Position numbers and translations under genes: made by a program. DNA of 64,000 nt from Daphnia carinata (taxonomy: Eukaryota > Arthropoda > Branchiopoda > Diplostraca > Daphniidae): assembly GCF_022539665.2 (NCBI RefSeq), contig NC_081334.1, positions 5,240,424 through 5,304,423 on the forward strand, given 5' to 3'. Each line of letters begins with the position of its first letter. The stretch's first letter is position 1. The notes beneath the pieces are model-generated. The model saw nothing but the letters and a program-made list of their open reading frames with translations, was not told where the DNA came from and searched no databases. Below are positions 51,793 through 64,000 of the stretch, piece by piece.

Positions 51793-54449
51793 CCATGAAC
51801 GAGATTCCCCCCTCCTCACGAGCTTCTCTTGGAGTCGTCACCCGAATTGTTTTTCACGTTATACCGAACACTGAATTGACACGTTGTCAACTGATCTGTC
51901 AAAAACTCTTCGTTTAACTGATTCTTTTGTAATTGCAGAAAGTACTCTGGTTTTTATTGGCATTGATATTCTCCTGGTTCATTTCGTTCTGGGCAAGAAT
52001 GCATCTCGTTATTACGTTCTGGTATTCGAGGTGTTAAAACTTAAGTCGCGAGTCCTGCAACATCTAAACGGAATAATGCCACAGAGCAAAATTTAGAAGT
52101 TAATTTAGTTGAAATCCGATTGGTTTCGTTTTTTTTTTTTTTTTTACAGAAAATGCCAATGGCCAAACTGAATCATAGTAGTGATATGGAAACAAAATGC
52201 GCTCATCTGTTTAACAAAGGAAACACCACGAATGAAATAGCGTTTTTTTCTAACAAATTCGGATTTCTGAGGGAAAGCTAAGTATTTTTAATTTAAACGT
52301 TCACGCAATGCAAATTGTTACACATTATCGTAGGTAGAAAACAATTTCAAGGGCTGCAATATAACGTTACAAATTCAGCCATCCAACACCCGTATTGAGA
52401 CACCGCCCATCTAGAGCTACTACGCTCGTCTAAAATTAGATACCTAGACTGAGCGGTAAACGCGAGTAAACCGACGAAGCTCAGGAGAAAAAAACAAGAA
52501 CCAAAGAGCTTCAATGGTCCACGTTCCTGGGACTGTATAAACACAAGCGCAAAAGGCTGACTGCGATGCAGACTACACGATGGCTGCTTTGGACGTAATT
52601 GCCATACGATATTTGAAAGAATATGTTTCTCACGATTTTACAGTGGGAAGAGTAAGACAGAAATACTTTTTTACATAAGCCGAAGAAAATGTCTGATCTT
52701 CGAGTTGTTTTCTTATTTGTGCCAAAATAAAAACAAACATTCTCGTATCATTTCGCATACACGCGTCTTGCAACTTCATATTGTGTGCTTTCCTCTTGGT
52801 TGGAACACGCAGTGTTTCCGTTCCATCCCTTTACAAACATCTCTTATCCATTCTTGCTAATCCGTAAGCGTCCAAATTCGTTACGAATCTAAATGTTAAC
52901 TGACGATAATGCAAACAAAAATGCAAACAAATACACAGGATGAGGCCAATATTTAATTTCGCGATGCCATATCCATGTGAAATGCTTGCCGGCGGTTGCA
53001 AAACGTTTACCCTCCCTGTCGGTTTTGTGAGTCCAGTATAGCAAATTCCGCGTACCATTTGACTTTTTCCACCATTTCTGAAATCTTACGTTATTCTAGG
53101 TTCTTGAAAACGACTAATACTGTACTGCTTAAACTTTGGTGGGCTTAAATCAGACCTAAGATTGGTAGCTACTCAACATATTTTCCAAAATACCAATACT
53201 GTTTCTTTAATGTGTTCAGGGTGGGGGATGGGGGCAGTAGCAGTGGTGATGGAGAAATCAGTTAATCAAGAAATATTCAACTAGATTCTGCGAGTTCAAC
53301 GTTCGAAACTGGCTTGAATTCATAGTCAAAGCTTAACGCCATCTCTAGGCAACAACAACGACTTCGGTTTAAACTGTTACTTTCCATTTGGCGCCACGAA
53401 AAAACCCTTTACGAACATTACATCACAGAATCGCGCCGAGACAGAGTGCAATAGTGGGTAGATGTAATTGGGCCTAATCTCACACAAAGAAAAAATTTAA
53501 TCCAAACTTACCAAACCTGCTAGGGCTCAACGTCGAACCACCAAATGTGAGATCCAACATCATTTGGTAAAGTACTTGAAGACCACAAGACTCATCAACT
53601 GAATTTAACACCTTATAAAAACAAACAAAACATCCAAACATTAGAACCACGACAAAGAAATAATAAATCAAATCTTACATATGCCAAAATGCAACTGCAA
53701 AAACGAGGAAACCCACAACGAAGAAGACAAGCCGGCAAAACTCAAAACAATCGACAGCACCATTTCGAAATCACAACCTTCCAAATGAAGAACCAAGACG
53801 AAGGTGGGGGCTAAACAGCTACCCTCACCTCAAATCGTACCTTTTTCTAAAAAGCTGAAAGTACATCTTGACCTGCCATCTGTAGTTGGACTCCACTTCC
53901 AGATAATCCCATCTCCCCTCCCAAAAAAACAAAAACAGTTTGGGATCCGCAAATAATAATACCCCTTCAACTTTATCGTAGAAACAGACCTAATCAAAAG
54001 AATCTAAACCCAAATCAACTCCTTCCCAGAAATTAAAATATTATGAAAACAACTAAAGGGCATCAGATAAGAACATGGGGTCACGCTAGGTGACCCACGA
54101 TCGGGATCCATAGTACGCTAGGTACATGGCCAGTGGCACCCCCCCCCCCCCCTCCCCGTCCATAAAACAAAGGAGGTGCCCACATGCTGTAAAAACCTAA
54201 GGCTTCCTAGTACGTCAGTGCACGTTTCGTGTGGGTGAGTGTGTAATCTCGCGAAAACGCCCACCGATTTTTACGCGTGTAAGCGTTTATGACTTCTAAT
54301 GATCTTTGGAATTTGTTGTTCTAGTCAGATAACACAGTGATTCAGAAACGAAGCTTTGAAGAAATTTACGGTAAATAATTGTCAATCTGAATTTGTGAAG
54401 TCATTTCTCAGCAATCATATCGAATTTCAGTTCTCGTTAGAGCAAGACA
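51793..54449. other. divergent intergenic region paramyosin/RacGAP1
   Basis: 2.6 kb between two divergent genes, expected to hold muscle enhancers of paramyosin. A TATAAA at 52536-52541 precedes a small open frame at 52580 (MAALDVIAIRYLKEYV, then a donor-like site), for which I could find no continuation. A poly(C) run lies at 54139-54161. No recognisable gene. Confidence 0.4.
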
Positions 54450-56930
54450 ATGTCAGTTAAAAAGATGTCGCTGTTGGCTCAGTTTGATGACATTTGTCGC
54501 GGTTTTAGCTTCTGGCTTAATGACCCTCTTCAAGGTGGGATTGCATGAAACATTTTTCATAATTTTTCCTTTTCCCTAACCCCACTATTTCCTTTTACCA
54601 TTAAAATGAATGATACGGCCGTTCAAAATATTACGCAGAATTCGAGACATTTGCCAATAATCAAGAAGGTTGCCGTAAGAAATGGTTAACTACAGAGGAA
54701 ATGTGTTCCACGGCACTAAAGGAGTTGAATGAAGCTCGAGCAAACAGAGAAAAGCTCGAGTTACAGGTCCGCCATGTTACCGAACTACTAAAAAATGAAA
54801 TTCTCATTCGCCAACGGCTTCAGAAAGAGGAAAAGGACTTGGTAAATGAATGTTTTCTACAGTCACAAAGATAAATTCTTAAATGATTCCCCATTTGATA
54901 TTTAAAGGAGCGCAAGCTGATTATGGTGAAACAAATCGTTACAACCGATCAGAACATTGCCGAAGAAACGCGGTACAAACTTGTTTCTCTCAGTTCACTT
55001 GAATCTTATTCTCGAGCCGATTTGGAATCCCCTGGCAATCACTTGATTGATTCAACAAGCGATGAAATTGAGAGTACTACCCAGTCCATACTATCATCAC
55101 TCGACATAACTAGTGAGAAGACGGACGAAGATCTGGAACTTTCGGTTGTGCGCTCCATTCGTAAATTCAGAGCACCACCTGAGACTATAACGGGCAGAGA
55201 CGGTAATCGGCGTTCTCTTCTACTTGTAAGTATTAAAATTCTTGATGAATATTAACATTCTCGATTAAGCAAACATGAAAGATTGAAAGGTCACTAATAT
55301 CTCGATGATAGAACCGAACGATAGCAGTTCCGAAGGTGGATGTGATTACAATTCCAGGGTCACCACCGGCCGTCACTGAATCGGCTAAAAAAATTAGCGT
55401 TGATTTTCCCGAGGTCTGCGGTTCTCCAACGTCTAATAATATGTGCAGTCGAGGTGAGAGCAGGACCAAAAATCTAGATCAGCGTTATTGATACTAGATA
55501 ATCTATCTTTGGTGCTTTTAAGGGATTGAACGAAGAAATCTTTCTGCTAAGAAGGTCTTAAGGCCACACAGTTTTTCCAGCAAGGTTAGAATTGTTCATA
55601 TATATTATTCAAAGAGATCAGTTCAAGTTAATGTTTTCGATTTGTCTGTTTCACACAAAAGGTTATTCTGAAGCAAGAGACATGCATTCCGTGTAGAAAC
55701 AGGTATTCTCACATTGTGTTCCAGTATAGATCATTTAATCCAGGATCATTTATTTCCTGTCCCTACTATTACTAAACGCTACCTTTCGCGTGTAGAATTC
55801 GATTCGGAAAGACGGCAATGAAGTGCACTGATTGTCTGGGAGCTTGCCACGTAAGCCACAGTTCGAATTTAGATTAAAAATAGCAAGTTTTTTTTATTAT
55901 TCTTTAAATTAATTTAGGTTGAGTGCAAAACCAATATGCCGGTTCCGTGTGTTCCAACGTGTCGCACTCCTACCCGTTTTGTGGGTTCTATCGCTGATTT
56001 TTCACCGAAAACAACGCCAATGATCCCGTCTATTATTATTCACTGTCTAGAGGAGATCGAACTACGAGGACTGGAAAGCGTAGACTACCGTTTGAACTGT
56101 CCTGAAAAAGATGTCGCAACATTAAAAGTACCTATTAGATATATATATATTTGTTCCATTTATTTTGTTTGTTTTCTAGGAACAACTGCTTCGTGGCAAA
56201 ATACGATCAGGAGAGATGACAACCATTAGCACTTCGCTGATTACAAGTGTCGTTCGGTCGTTTCTTCTGTCTCTCACAGAGCCTTTAGTCACGTACACCG
56301 CTAGAGAATCTTTCATTAAATTAGTTTATATGAAAGACGAAGTTGATGTTCAGGTAAGAAATTTTCAATCTATGATTTTCTGATTTATTGATTATTTTCT
56401 TTACTGAGAGATTAGACGTCTGTTTATTCCCTGATTCCTGAACTCCCCCGACCTAATCGCGACACACTGGCATACATAATCCTTCATCTACAGCGGTTCA
56501 ATATCTTCAATGTGTAAATGTTTTTTCAATCAATTTAGTAATAATGCTTTCTATTAGGGTGGTGGAACATCAAACGGGCCGTTTAACAGTCGCAAATCTT
56601 GCAAAATGCTTTGCTCCCATGGTGGTTGGAGCTTCACGATCTCATACCGGTGATGGATTGAAGAAGCTCCAGGACGTGAAGGAGCAGCAAATGGTAATTC
56701 GTATTGCTGTAATATTTTGCAAACTATCCCTGTTTCACTCTTTTTTTATTTTGTTAGGTTATGGAAAAACTCCTCAATATCCCAAGGTTAAACGAAGCCA
56801 CTCTATGATGCACAAAAATGAGCACTTTTAAAGTTTGCCTCTTTTTTCTGTTCACTCCCTTAGTGATTACTGGAACTGCTATGCGTCTTACACAGATACC
56901 CCAAATACCCCCATCAAAGCAAAAAGGTGA
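54450..56930 (+). CDS. RACGAP1: RacGAP1 / tumbleweed (centralspindlin GAP)
   Basis: Partner of kinesin-6 in centralspindlin; directs cytokinesis through Rho GTPases. Exons: 54450-54534, 54639-54841, 54908-55225, 55312-55453, 55523-55584, 55662-55702, 55796-55850, 55918-56127, 56180-56353, 56416-56495, 56558-56693, 56758-56786, 56864-56930; 533 residues. Order: N-terminal coiled coil (about 35-110), Ser-rich linker, C1 domain (265-317, HSFSSK..CIPC..CTDC..CHVEC..C) and RhoGAP domain from about 338, with the arginine finger in ESVDYRLN (Arg360), LPRPNRDTLAYIILHLQR and VANLAKCFAPMVVG. The last exon (SDYWNCYASYTDTPNTP) is reached by splicing 56786 to 56864. The tail after the GAP domain is much shorter than in human RACGAP1. 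The alternative without the last intron ends 6 codons later and lacks the conserved YW. Confidence 0.93.
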
Positions 56931-58627
56931 TCTAGAACCCATTTAGAAAAGATTTGTTCTAATTCTTTTGTTTTCCTTTCTTTTTGATGGGGGATTCAAC
57001 GGTGATATTTAACTATACAGAAACCTTAAGAAGACTGGCTTTTTCACATCGCCTCATTTTTGAACCATGGAAATTCCTGTTTCCTTCCAACATTTTTATT
57101 TGAATGGGTATTTTTTCTTAAAGACTGTATAACCGTAGTTAACCATCAACCTATGTGCACTGCTTCCAAAGAAAAACGTTAATGCAATCTGACCTGAAGA
57201 GTTATTTTTATAAGCATTGCTTCCATGAACTAATCATCAATTCTCTTTAGTTATTCCGAAAACACTTAGTAATAATCTTGCAATATCAGTATTGCTGGAT
57301 TCGCCAAGGAGCTAAAACGTGAAAATTTCAAAGCAACCACTGGGAATGGCGCATATTTTGCTTGCATTCTCAGGATTATTTCCATTTCTGACGTAACAGG
57401 ATTGCAATCTCTAACTCTATTTTTCAGAGAAACAAACGTATTGGAGAGCCACTTTAAACTACGATATACTCGTCTCAAAATTTCTTTTTTTTTAAGCCAT
57501 TTGTATTTTCAGGAGCAGAACAACAATGGTGAAACATCAAGAACTGCGCAAACGTTTCTCAAAATCAAAACTGCGCTATAAGAACATTATCACAAAAGAT
57601 TCGTCTACACAGCTAGTACAAAAAGAGAAACAAAAGAGATGAAAAAGGAACAAACATGGAATACAAATAAGGGCAGGGTTAGAGCTTGCCGCTTCTGTAC
57701 TAGGTGAATGTATAATCAATTGTCTTTGCAAGGAAACGGTATTTTTTTTTAAAATCTGCGAATGCTTATTGGTCCGCAAAAGTTTAATTCATGTGGATCT
57801 TCTGATCCGACACGTGTTTCTGCAGTCTTGAACGAAACTGCAATGAAAGGCGGTAATAGAGGCTGTGAATGAATGCTACATCATTTCAACTTTCAAACGT
57901 AACGGGAGGAAATGCGTTTGGTCGTCCACAATCACGTTGTTACAGTGGCTCAAAAACCTCAGCCAACATTCGAATACAGAAAGACAACAAATGAAAAGAA
58001 CTGAAAATAAACAAACGTAAAAAACAAACAAGAGTTCAGCGTCGTACGTGATAGAACACAAGTACAAAACTACTGCTACAACTAAACGTGTTTAATGACA
58101 ATACGGTTACTGTAAATGACGGCGTACGCAATTCACTCGTTTGAAGGGCACTACAGTCGTTCAACGTAATGGAATATGGTATTACATGAACTGAATTAGC
58201 ATGAGACTATCGATGGAATTTTTAAGAATTGGGAACCCTTTGTTTTAACATACTTCTGTGTGAAGTTTATCAAACGTTTGCTCTTTCCCATAAGTGAATA
58301 TTAACACAACATGTCAGTTAAGTAGAATTTCTTTGCTTGGACAGATTCAATTACATCATCCAAGTGTGGCACCACCACTCAACGAGATGACAGTTTTTTG
58401 ACGTTTCGGTTTGCTTGCTTTTTCTCTTTTTTTTTTTTTGCTTGCATATTGATTGATTTAGATTTCTTTTTTTATTTTTATTTTCATTGCTTTTGTTTTA
58501 TTTTGTTTTACGATGTTTGCGTCTTTGTTTCGTTTCCTTTTCGTCGACATTTTTTTCTTTTATCTTCCTATTTGTTTATCATTATCTTCGTTGAACCATT
58601 AGTCGGTTAATCCACGGAACCCGCATT
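56931..58627. other. convergent 3' region RacGAP1/taperin
   Basis: 1.7 kb between the stops of convergent genes. T-rich on one side, no coding signal; should hold both 3' UTRs. Confidence 0.45.
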
Positions 58628-61600
58628 TCAAAAGAGCAAATCGGCCGTTGTCTCAGCGCTCCACGTTGTACTCTCTTCGGCAGGTTTGATGTAGTGCAAA
58701 ACTGAATCTATCTGAAGGGGTGAACTGGGTGGATTCGGATCCAGTGAAGAATCAGGTAACGTTGAACGAGATATTCCAAGCTCGAAGGTGGTTTCAAAAT
58801 GCACTTTACTCGGAGTATAGCTGGACAGGCCTCCTAGATTACAACGAACACGAACATTTAGGTAAAGCAGGTGTCGATTAGGTCCACGTGAACAGTCATC
58901 GAAAATGATCTTAAAAATGTACGCAATCTCCCTAATTGCTTAACCTATTTTTGTAATCTCAACTTCCGGAAGATAGGGAAGATATTTAGAGCAACGCTAA
59001 ACGTATACGCAACAGTATGAAACATCGCCGATTATCTGTTTGCCTGACTTTCAACTTAACGTATTCAAACAAAAACGGGAACGGTAAGCTAGTTTCTATC
59101 CGTCACGCCCTGTGCTATCACGTCATAATGACTATTACATCAACAGGGAGAAATATTTGTTTGTTGTTTTGTTAACGCAAATTTCTAAAGAAATCCATGC
59201 CAACGAAAAGAACACCAATGCTTCACTGGTAAGCGAACCACGAATTTCCCCCTGAAGATTACAGTAGCCGCCATAATGGCAAATAGCTGTAAATGCTTTT
59301 CACGAAAACACGCATTCCCCTTAGTATTATAATAGGACATACGCTTGTTGTTGTTGTTGCAACTGTTTACAAATGAAGTACCTTTCGAGTTCGACGTGGC
59401 AATCTGTGAAGGCGTTTCTCGGAAATCTTGATCGGATTTCTTTGAACTGGACTTGACGTCGTCGCCCTCTTCAAGAAGGGATGTTTCCGAAGGGTACTCG
59501 AAGAGTTTGGTCATGTCGTCGTTGAAACTGATATTCATCTGGAATATTAAAAAAAAAAAGATTCATGCATTAAAACAAATGATATTCGTTCATGTTTTCG
59601 GTAGATATGATAAAAATAAGGGAATAAAATATGAACAACTGAAAGTCAATTTCGGCATGTAAGCCGACCATCGAACGCTATGCGACACGCAAATCTAATT
59701 ATCTGGCCTAGTTTATCGGCTACACCGGAAAAACATGTTTTTTTTTCTTCTCTCCATTTTTAAATATTTTACTTCATAATGAAATAAAAAACCATGGCGT
59801 TACTGATAAGCGAAATGCAAGCTACGAAATTCATGACCAATATCGAACTTCCGCTTTTATTTAGATTCAACTAGAAATGAATCTGTCAGAGTTACGTATA
59901 TATCGCATTAATACCTAGTCTAGGATAACGATCGCTCTAGTTACCCACTAGACGAAAAATAATGAAAACAGATATAGCAGAAATTCAAGTAGCCTCGAGT
60001 AAAACATAAACATATAAATAAATGCGTTCGCAATTTTTGAGAAAAGTGAACCAATCGGGTGCTAACAGTATTGTCGCTAAACCGCATTCCTTTATCCACA
60101 CTTCGTTGCATAATGTGCAAGGAAGAGCTTTAAAAGGACCTCTTGCGAGCATGCTTTCGCATACGCTGCAAATATTTCACGGTGAAGGACGCGAATAACG
60201 TAAATAAATGGGAAATATTTTTGCGTCCAAAAATGGTCTACACGGTGTCAGTTGTAGTTTTCTAAAGCCTCGATTCCTGATAAACGGGCACATTAGCTTC
60301 TCTATTTCAAGTACTGCGCAACGGAACACGGATAACAGACAAGAAGCCAATTCGAGGCATTAAGGCTGCATACAATTGTACGATACGTTGAATCGGTGTA
60401 CTAGGTGGAAACCGCTTTCATCCTCCCCAAGCGGCGATTGTATCAATAGGAGCCCACAGCGTCCTTCGTGTGTATTAGAGCTTACAATCTCGAAGCAGAG
60501 GCATTGAGAAATAGAATTTCTTAATGCGCCGTTATCGCAACCAAGGTCTTGCCGATGACAGCTGCCGAATGCGTATAGAGTAACAACGAAATGTTTTCAC
60601 GTTATGACGGAAAGAGGGAAGGAATAAACTCTACTGAGGCACTGAAGCAAACAGCGTTTCTAAGCGGCATGTTCAGTTCAAGGTAGTTTAGATCTCCTAT
60701 TTTGTTTTCACATTTTTGTTTGGGCTAAATTTCTCCTCGACTTCCATTTTTTGTTTTGTTTTTGAATTCCTTCTTGTTTTTTGACGAGAGAAAGGCCACG
60801 CAACAGAATTGCCAATGGAATTAGAAAGTAAAACATTGGCCACAAAAAGCGGTGGAAGAGAAAAAAAACTAATTTCAGGTGAGCAACGCACCTGCGACGC
60901 ACACAGATTTTTCATCAGGAAATGTGACAATGAGAAAAAAAACAAAACCCACAGTACCTTGCTTTTCTTGGATCGGCGTTGTATAAGCGATTTCCCAACA
61001 ATAACATTGGCCCCTTCGAAGTCCACATTGCATGGTGATGGAGGTCGTTTTAATATATCCAAATCGTCAATGAAGTCGGATGATTCACCGGGGTCGTAGT
61101 CGGGCAATTTGGTAATGCCAGAATCATTGGACTGTAACGAGAATGGAGAGAGAAATACCGACAGGGATATAAAATTCAGTTGGAATCAAAAGAATTTTTC
61201 CACGCTTCGGCAAACTCGTTCACAGATGGGGGAAAGTCAAGAGGAGAAAACACGGATGATATTTTTTCATTTCCCATCTTTGCTTTCAAAATAGTCAACC
61301 ACGAGAACGAAGACGAGTGCCACTTGCGGGATAAAGAAGGCTGTGAGCTATGGATGCCTCGAGTTTCTTTCTTATCGACTCGAAAACGAGACACGTTGTA
61401 CTCTCATTCAAAACAAACAAGAACTGGGGCGCAAGGAAACGTTTCGAAAGTTCATTTAGAATTTGGTCACTATGTTAATGAAAGATATTCGGGTTCGAAC
61501 CAAACGTAGGACTCTTCAAATAACAAACAAGGAAAAACTCGTTGGTCATTTCTCAATCTTCAGCAAGCAATAAAATCGTGGTACATTTACAATTCGTCTG

Positions 61601-64000
61601 CTTTTTGCCCAGGAGTCTTTTACGGTTGTCGGCACGATATCGTGCACTTACGCGGAATCAAGTCTTTCTACTCATGTGCAAAAGTTTAATGCGATTTGAA
61701 AAAGCCACGACATCCTGGGGCGTCCGGCAAGTTCATTGCGCACACACGACAATTATCGCACTCGGTGGAAAATCCTCTGTTTATGGCCCCCCCCCCCCCC
61801 TCAACTAAATGTTACATACCAAACGACTCTTCATTATCACGGGGAGATTGAAAAAAAAAAGCAAAGGAAAGTTGGGTTTATTTGGTGTGCAGGAAAAAAA
61901 ATTTGAAAACGATACCTTGTAGACAAGAATTCCTGATGATCCACCTTCGTTGCGAATGTGATCTGTTTTTCTGGAAGTGTCGTTGACGAAATTGAAAACG
62001 GTGGTAGTTTCAGATTGATGAGGGTGCCATTTTTTGGTCGGCTGTTCACGCGTCGTTCCACTACTAATCGAATGAGCCCCGACGGCCGCGTTTACTGGCG
62101 CACTGTTGGATGGCTTGGCGATGATTTGGCTACTGGACGAGAGGGTCTTGACCGCGGGAACTGTCACCACCGTCGGGTTGTCTGTCGCCTTCTTTTCGGC
62201 CGGCGGGGTTACAGAAACCGAGGCGGGATCCGGCGCCGTCGGACTGGACGGCGAAATAACGTGAGTCAAAATAACAGGCTCCGATTTAGAAACGGTTGCT
62301 GGAGCAGTAATCTGTTTCGTGCGGCTCGCCGCCTGGAATTTGGGAGCAAAAACGGCCGGACTGGCAGGTTTGCTTGTCGTCTGCGATTGTGCGAGTTCAG
62401 TCTTGGGTTGGCTTTTGGCGAGGCCAATCAAGACGGTGTTGGACGCGGCCGTCACTAAAAGCTCCTCTTTTTTCGAGACAGAGTCAACGTCATCCTTGGG
62501 TGCCAACTCTTCGAGCACAACGGGTTTGTCGTTGTGAATGACAGGTGACTTTGGCTGAGGTCTGATGACGCCCACCTGCCTCGATTGGACTGAGCCTAAC
62601 GAAAACGGCGACTTGTCGTCCTTCTTCTCGTCAAAGTTGAACTTGACGCTATTGCTCTCCTCACGAATGTTATCTAAGGCAGTTTTAGATATGATTTTGA
62701 AGCCGTGACCACCGGCATGATTTTCCAATTCATCCTTGTTGTCAAGTTGGTCGCTAGATTCTTTACTAGTCGGGGCAGTCACGCTGGATACAAAGGCGGC
62801 GGTTGGGGCAGGTTGGGCGGCGAGTTTCGCGGGAGGGGCCGTCGTCCGTTGGAGGGACGGTGCCCCGTTAGACGACGACGATTGCACTACACGTGTTTTG
62901 TCGATGACAACGGCCGGTTTTGGACTCAAGACGGCCGGCTTGGGTCCAATGGGAGACGGTTTAGTTATAACAACTGGTTTGGTATCGGACGATACCAATT
63001 CAGTGATACGCGGCGTGCTCTCTGACTTTTTGCGCGCCACCGAAGAAATGCTCTTGTTGTTCACCAAGTTGACTTGATTCATTCGATGAATGTTCGATTT
63101 TTCAATCGTCTGGTTTGCAGCTGAGAGAGGCGTTCGGTTGATGCCCGGTCCGGCACTCTGAGATCGCCGAGTACTCAACACCTTGCGACCTGATCCGCTC
63201 TCGAAAATGCGCTTGACTTGGCGCACTGTATCCGGAGCTGGCAGCTCGGCGTCCTCCACATTGTAGCGAATGTTTGTGGGCAAAGTTCGGCGCGCTTTCG
63301 ACGCTCCGGGTGAGGAGGCCGTGGGAGCCGTATGGGCGGTTACGGCAGCCACGGTGCCCTTGCTCTCGTCGGTTGCGGCCACTTGATTGTCGTCTTTGTC
63401 GACGATGACAATGGCATCTTTGCCCAAGAGCAGGTGAACCGGTGTTTTGGGACTCGAGACAGTTGGGCTAGGTGGCACGGTGGCCTGGGCTTTTGAAGGC
63501 TTCGGCTGTTGCTGGGCAGAAGGCACGACAACCAAATCACTGGCAGCAACACTTCGCCATGTCGGCTGCTGTGACACGCAGTCGACGGATCGAGTCTTCT
63601 TCAAATCGCGAATCTTGACGGGGCTGGAAGAGAGGGGCCGCGGTGGTAACTTGGGTTCGGCCGTTGGAGCCGCCAAGTTTAAAGAGGCAGGCCGTTCGCT
63701 CTTGGCCCTGCCGTTGGACGAACGCACGAGAACTGCAAAATTATTGTCGTTCGACGATGGATGCGGAGGACTCGAGTCTTTGTCGAGCCAGTCTTCCAGG
63801 CTGGCGGCACGACGGAGCGACGGTCGACGGGACTCGCCGAGCGGTCTTTCACGTAACGTACGACTCAAGTACCGTGATTTGAGCTTGTTAACGATTCCCG
63901 GACCGTACTGGAGTTCTTCGTCTTCATTGTCCCGGTTGCCAGTCATGGCTTTCAAAGCGTTTAGTCCCTTGGTGGTGATTTTCGGTCGGTTGCCAACCAT
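58628..64000 (-). CDS. TPRN: taperin homolog, 5' end outside or at window edge
   Basis: Taperin is an actin-associated protein of hair-cell stereocilia bases that binds protein phosphatase 1. Exons on the minus strand (low to high): 58628-58833, 59382-59538, 60958-61131, 61916->64000; 873 residues visible. The large exon is Pro/Ser/Ala-rich, low complexity, with RRAASLEDWLDKD near its start and IRNEGGSSGILVYK at its end. The C-terminal three exons give the identification: MNISFNDDMTKLFEYPSETS parallels taperin MKISFNDKSLQTTFEYPSES, and GGLSSYTPSKVHF parallels its GLSSYTPKHSVAF. KVHF fits the RVxF type of PP1-docking motif. The last residues are TTADLLF. An ATG lies exactly at 64000-63998, but a further upstream exon cannot be excluded. 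Introns here are longer (0.5-1.4 kb). Confidence 0.85.

Noticed and set aside
61958-62458. 166-codon plus-strand frame opposite taperin
   Set aside because: Antisense of a GC-rich low-complexity coding exon; Arg/Gly-rich composition is a mirror effect.

Overview
The window reads as nuclear DNA of an arthropod, most likely a crustacean of the Daphnia type. Genes are split into many exons, introns are mostly 50-100 bp with GT/AG borders, coding density is high at the left end, and the proteins look like invertebrate orthologs (paramyosin, saxophone-type receptor, neurocalcin). The species assignment is inference. Families were recognised from memory of their sequences. Exon borders were read by hand and checked for reading-phase continuity.

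Layout. 1-1674 (+): 3' end of a WDR59 (GATOR2) gene. 2743-3657 (+): PDCD6/ALG-2. 4197-6124 (-): PHAF1 (C16orf70/UPF0183). 8041-9054: 1-kb hairpin MITE with TA target duplication. 10465-13439 (+): PEPCK, with a TATA box and a perfect cAMP response element upstream. 14570-16024 (-): queuosine nucleotide glycosylase (QNG1). 16613-19194 (+): BMP type I receptor of the saxophone/ALK1-ALK2 class, head to head with QNG1. 19847-21126 (+): secreted serine protease homolog lacking two catalytic residues. 21-31 kb: about 10 kb without a recognisable coding gene, probably 5' regulatory DNA. 31218-33877 and 36230-37626 (+): two neuronal calcium sensor genes in tandem (CG7646-like, then neurocalcin). About 39.6-45.4 kb: a very large inverted repeat (arms about 2.4 kb, loop about 0.5 kb) carrying a spliced gene in both arms and three tRNA-like modules in the loop. 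46214-51456 (-): complete paramyosin. 54450-56930 (+): RacGAP1/tumbleweed. 58628-64000 (-): taperin homolog, running off the right edge.

The genes are housekeeping or tissue genes of unrelated pathways: nutrient sensing and autophagy (WDR59, PHAF1), calcium signalling (PDCD6 and the two NCS proteins), gluconeogenesis, BMP signalling, muscle thick filament, cytokinesis and actin/PP1 scaffolding. No operon-like organisation is implied. The least conventional structure is the giant inverted repeat at 39.6-45.4 kb.
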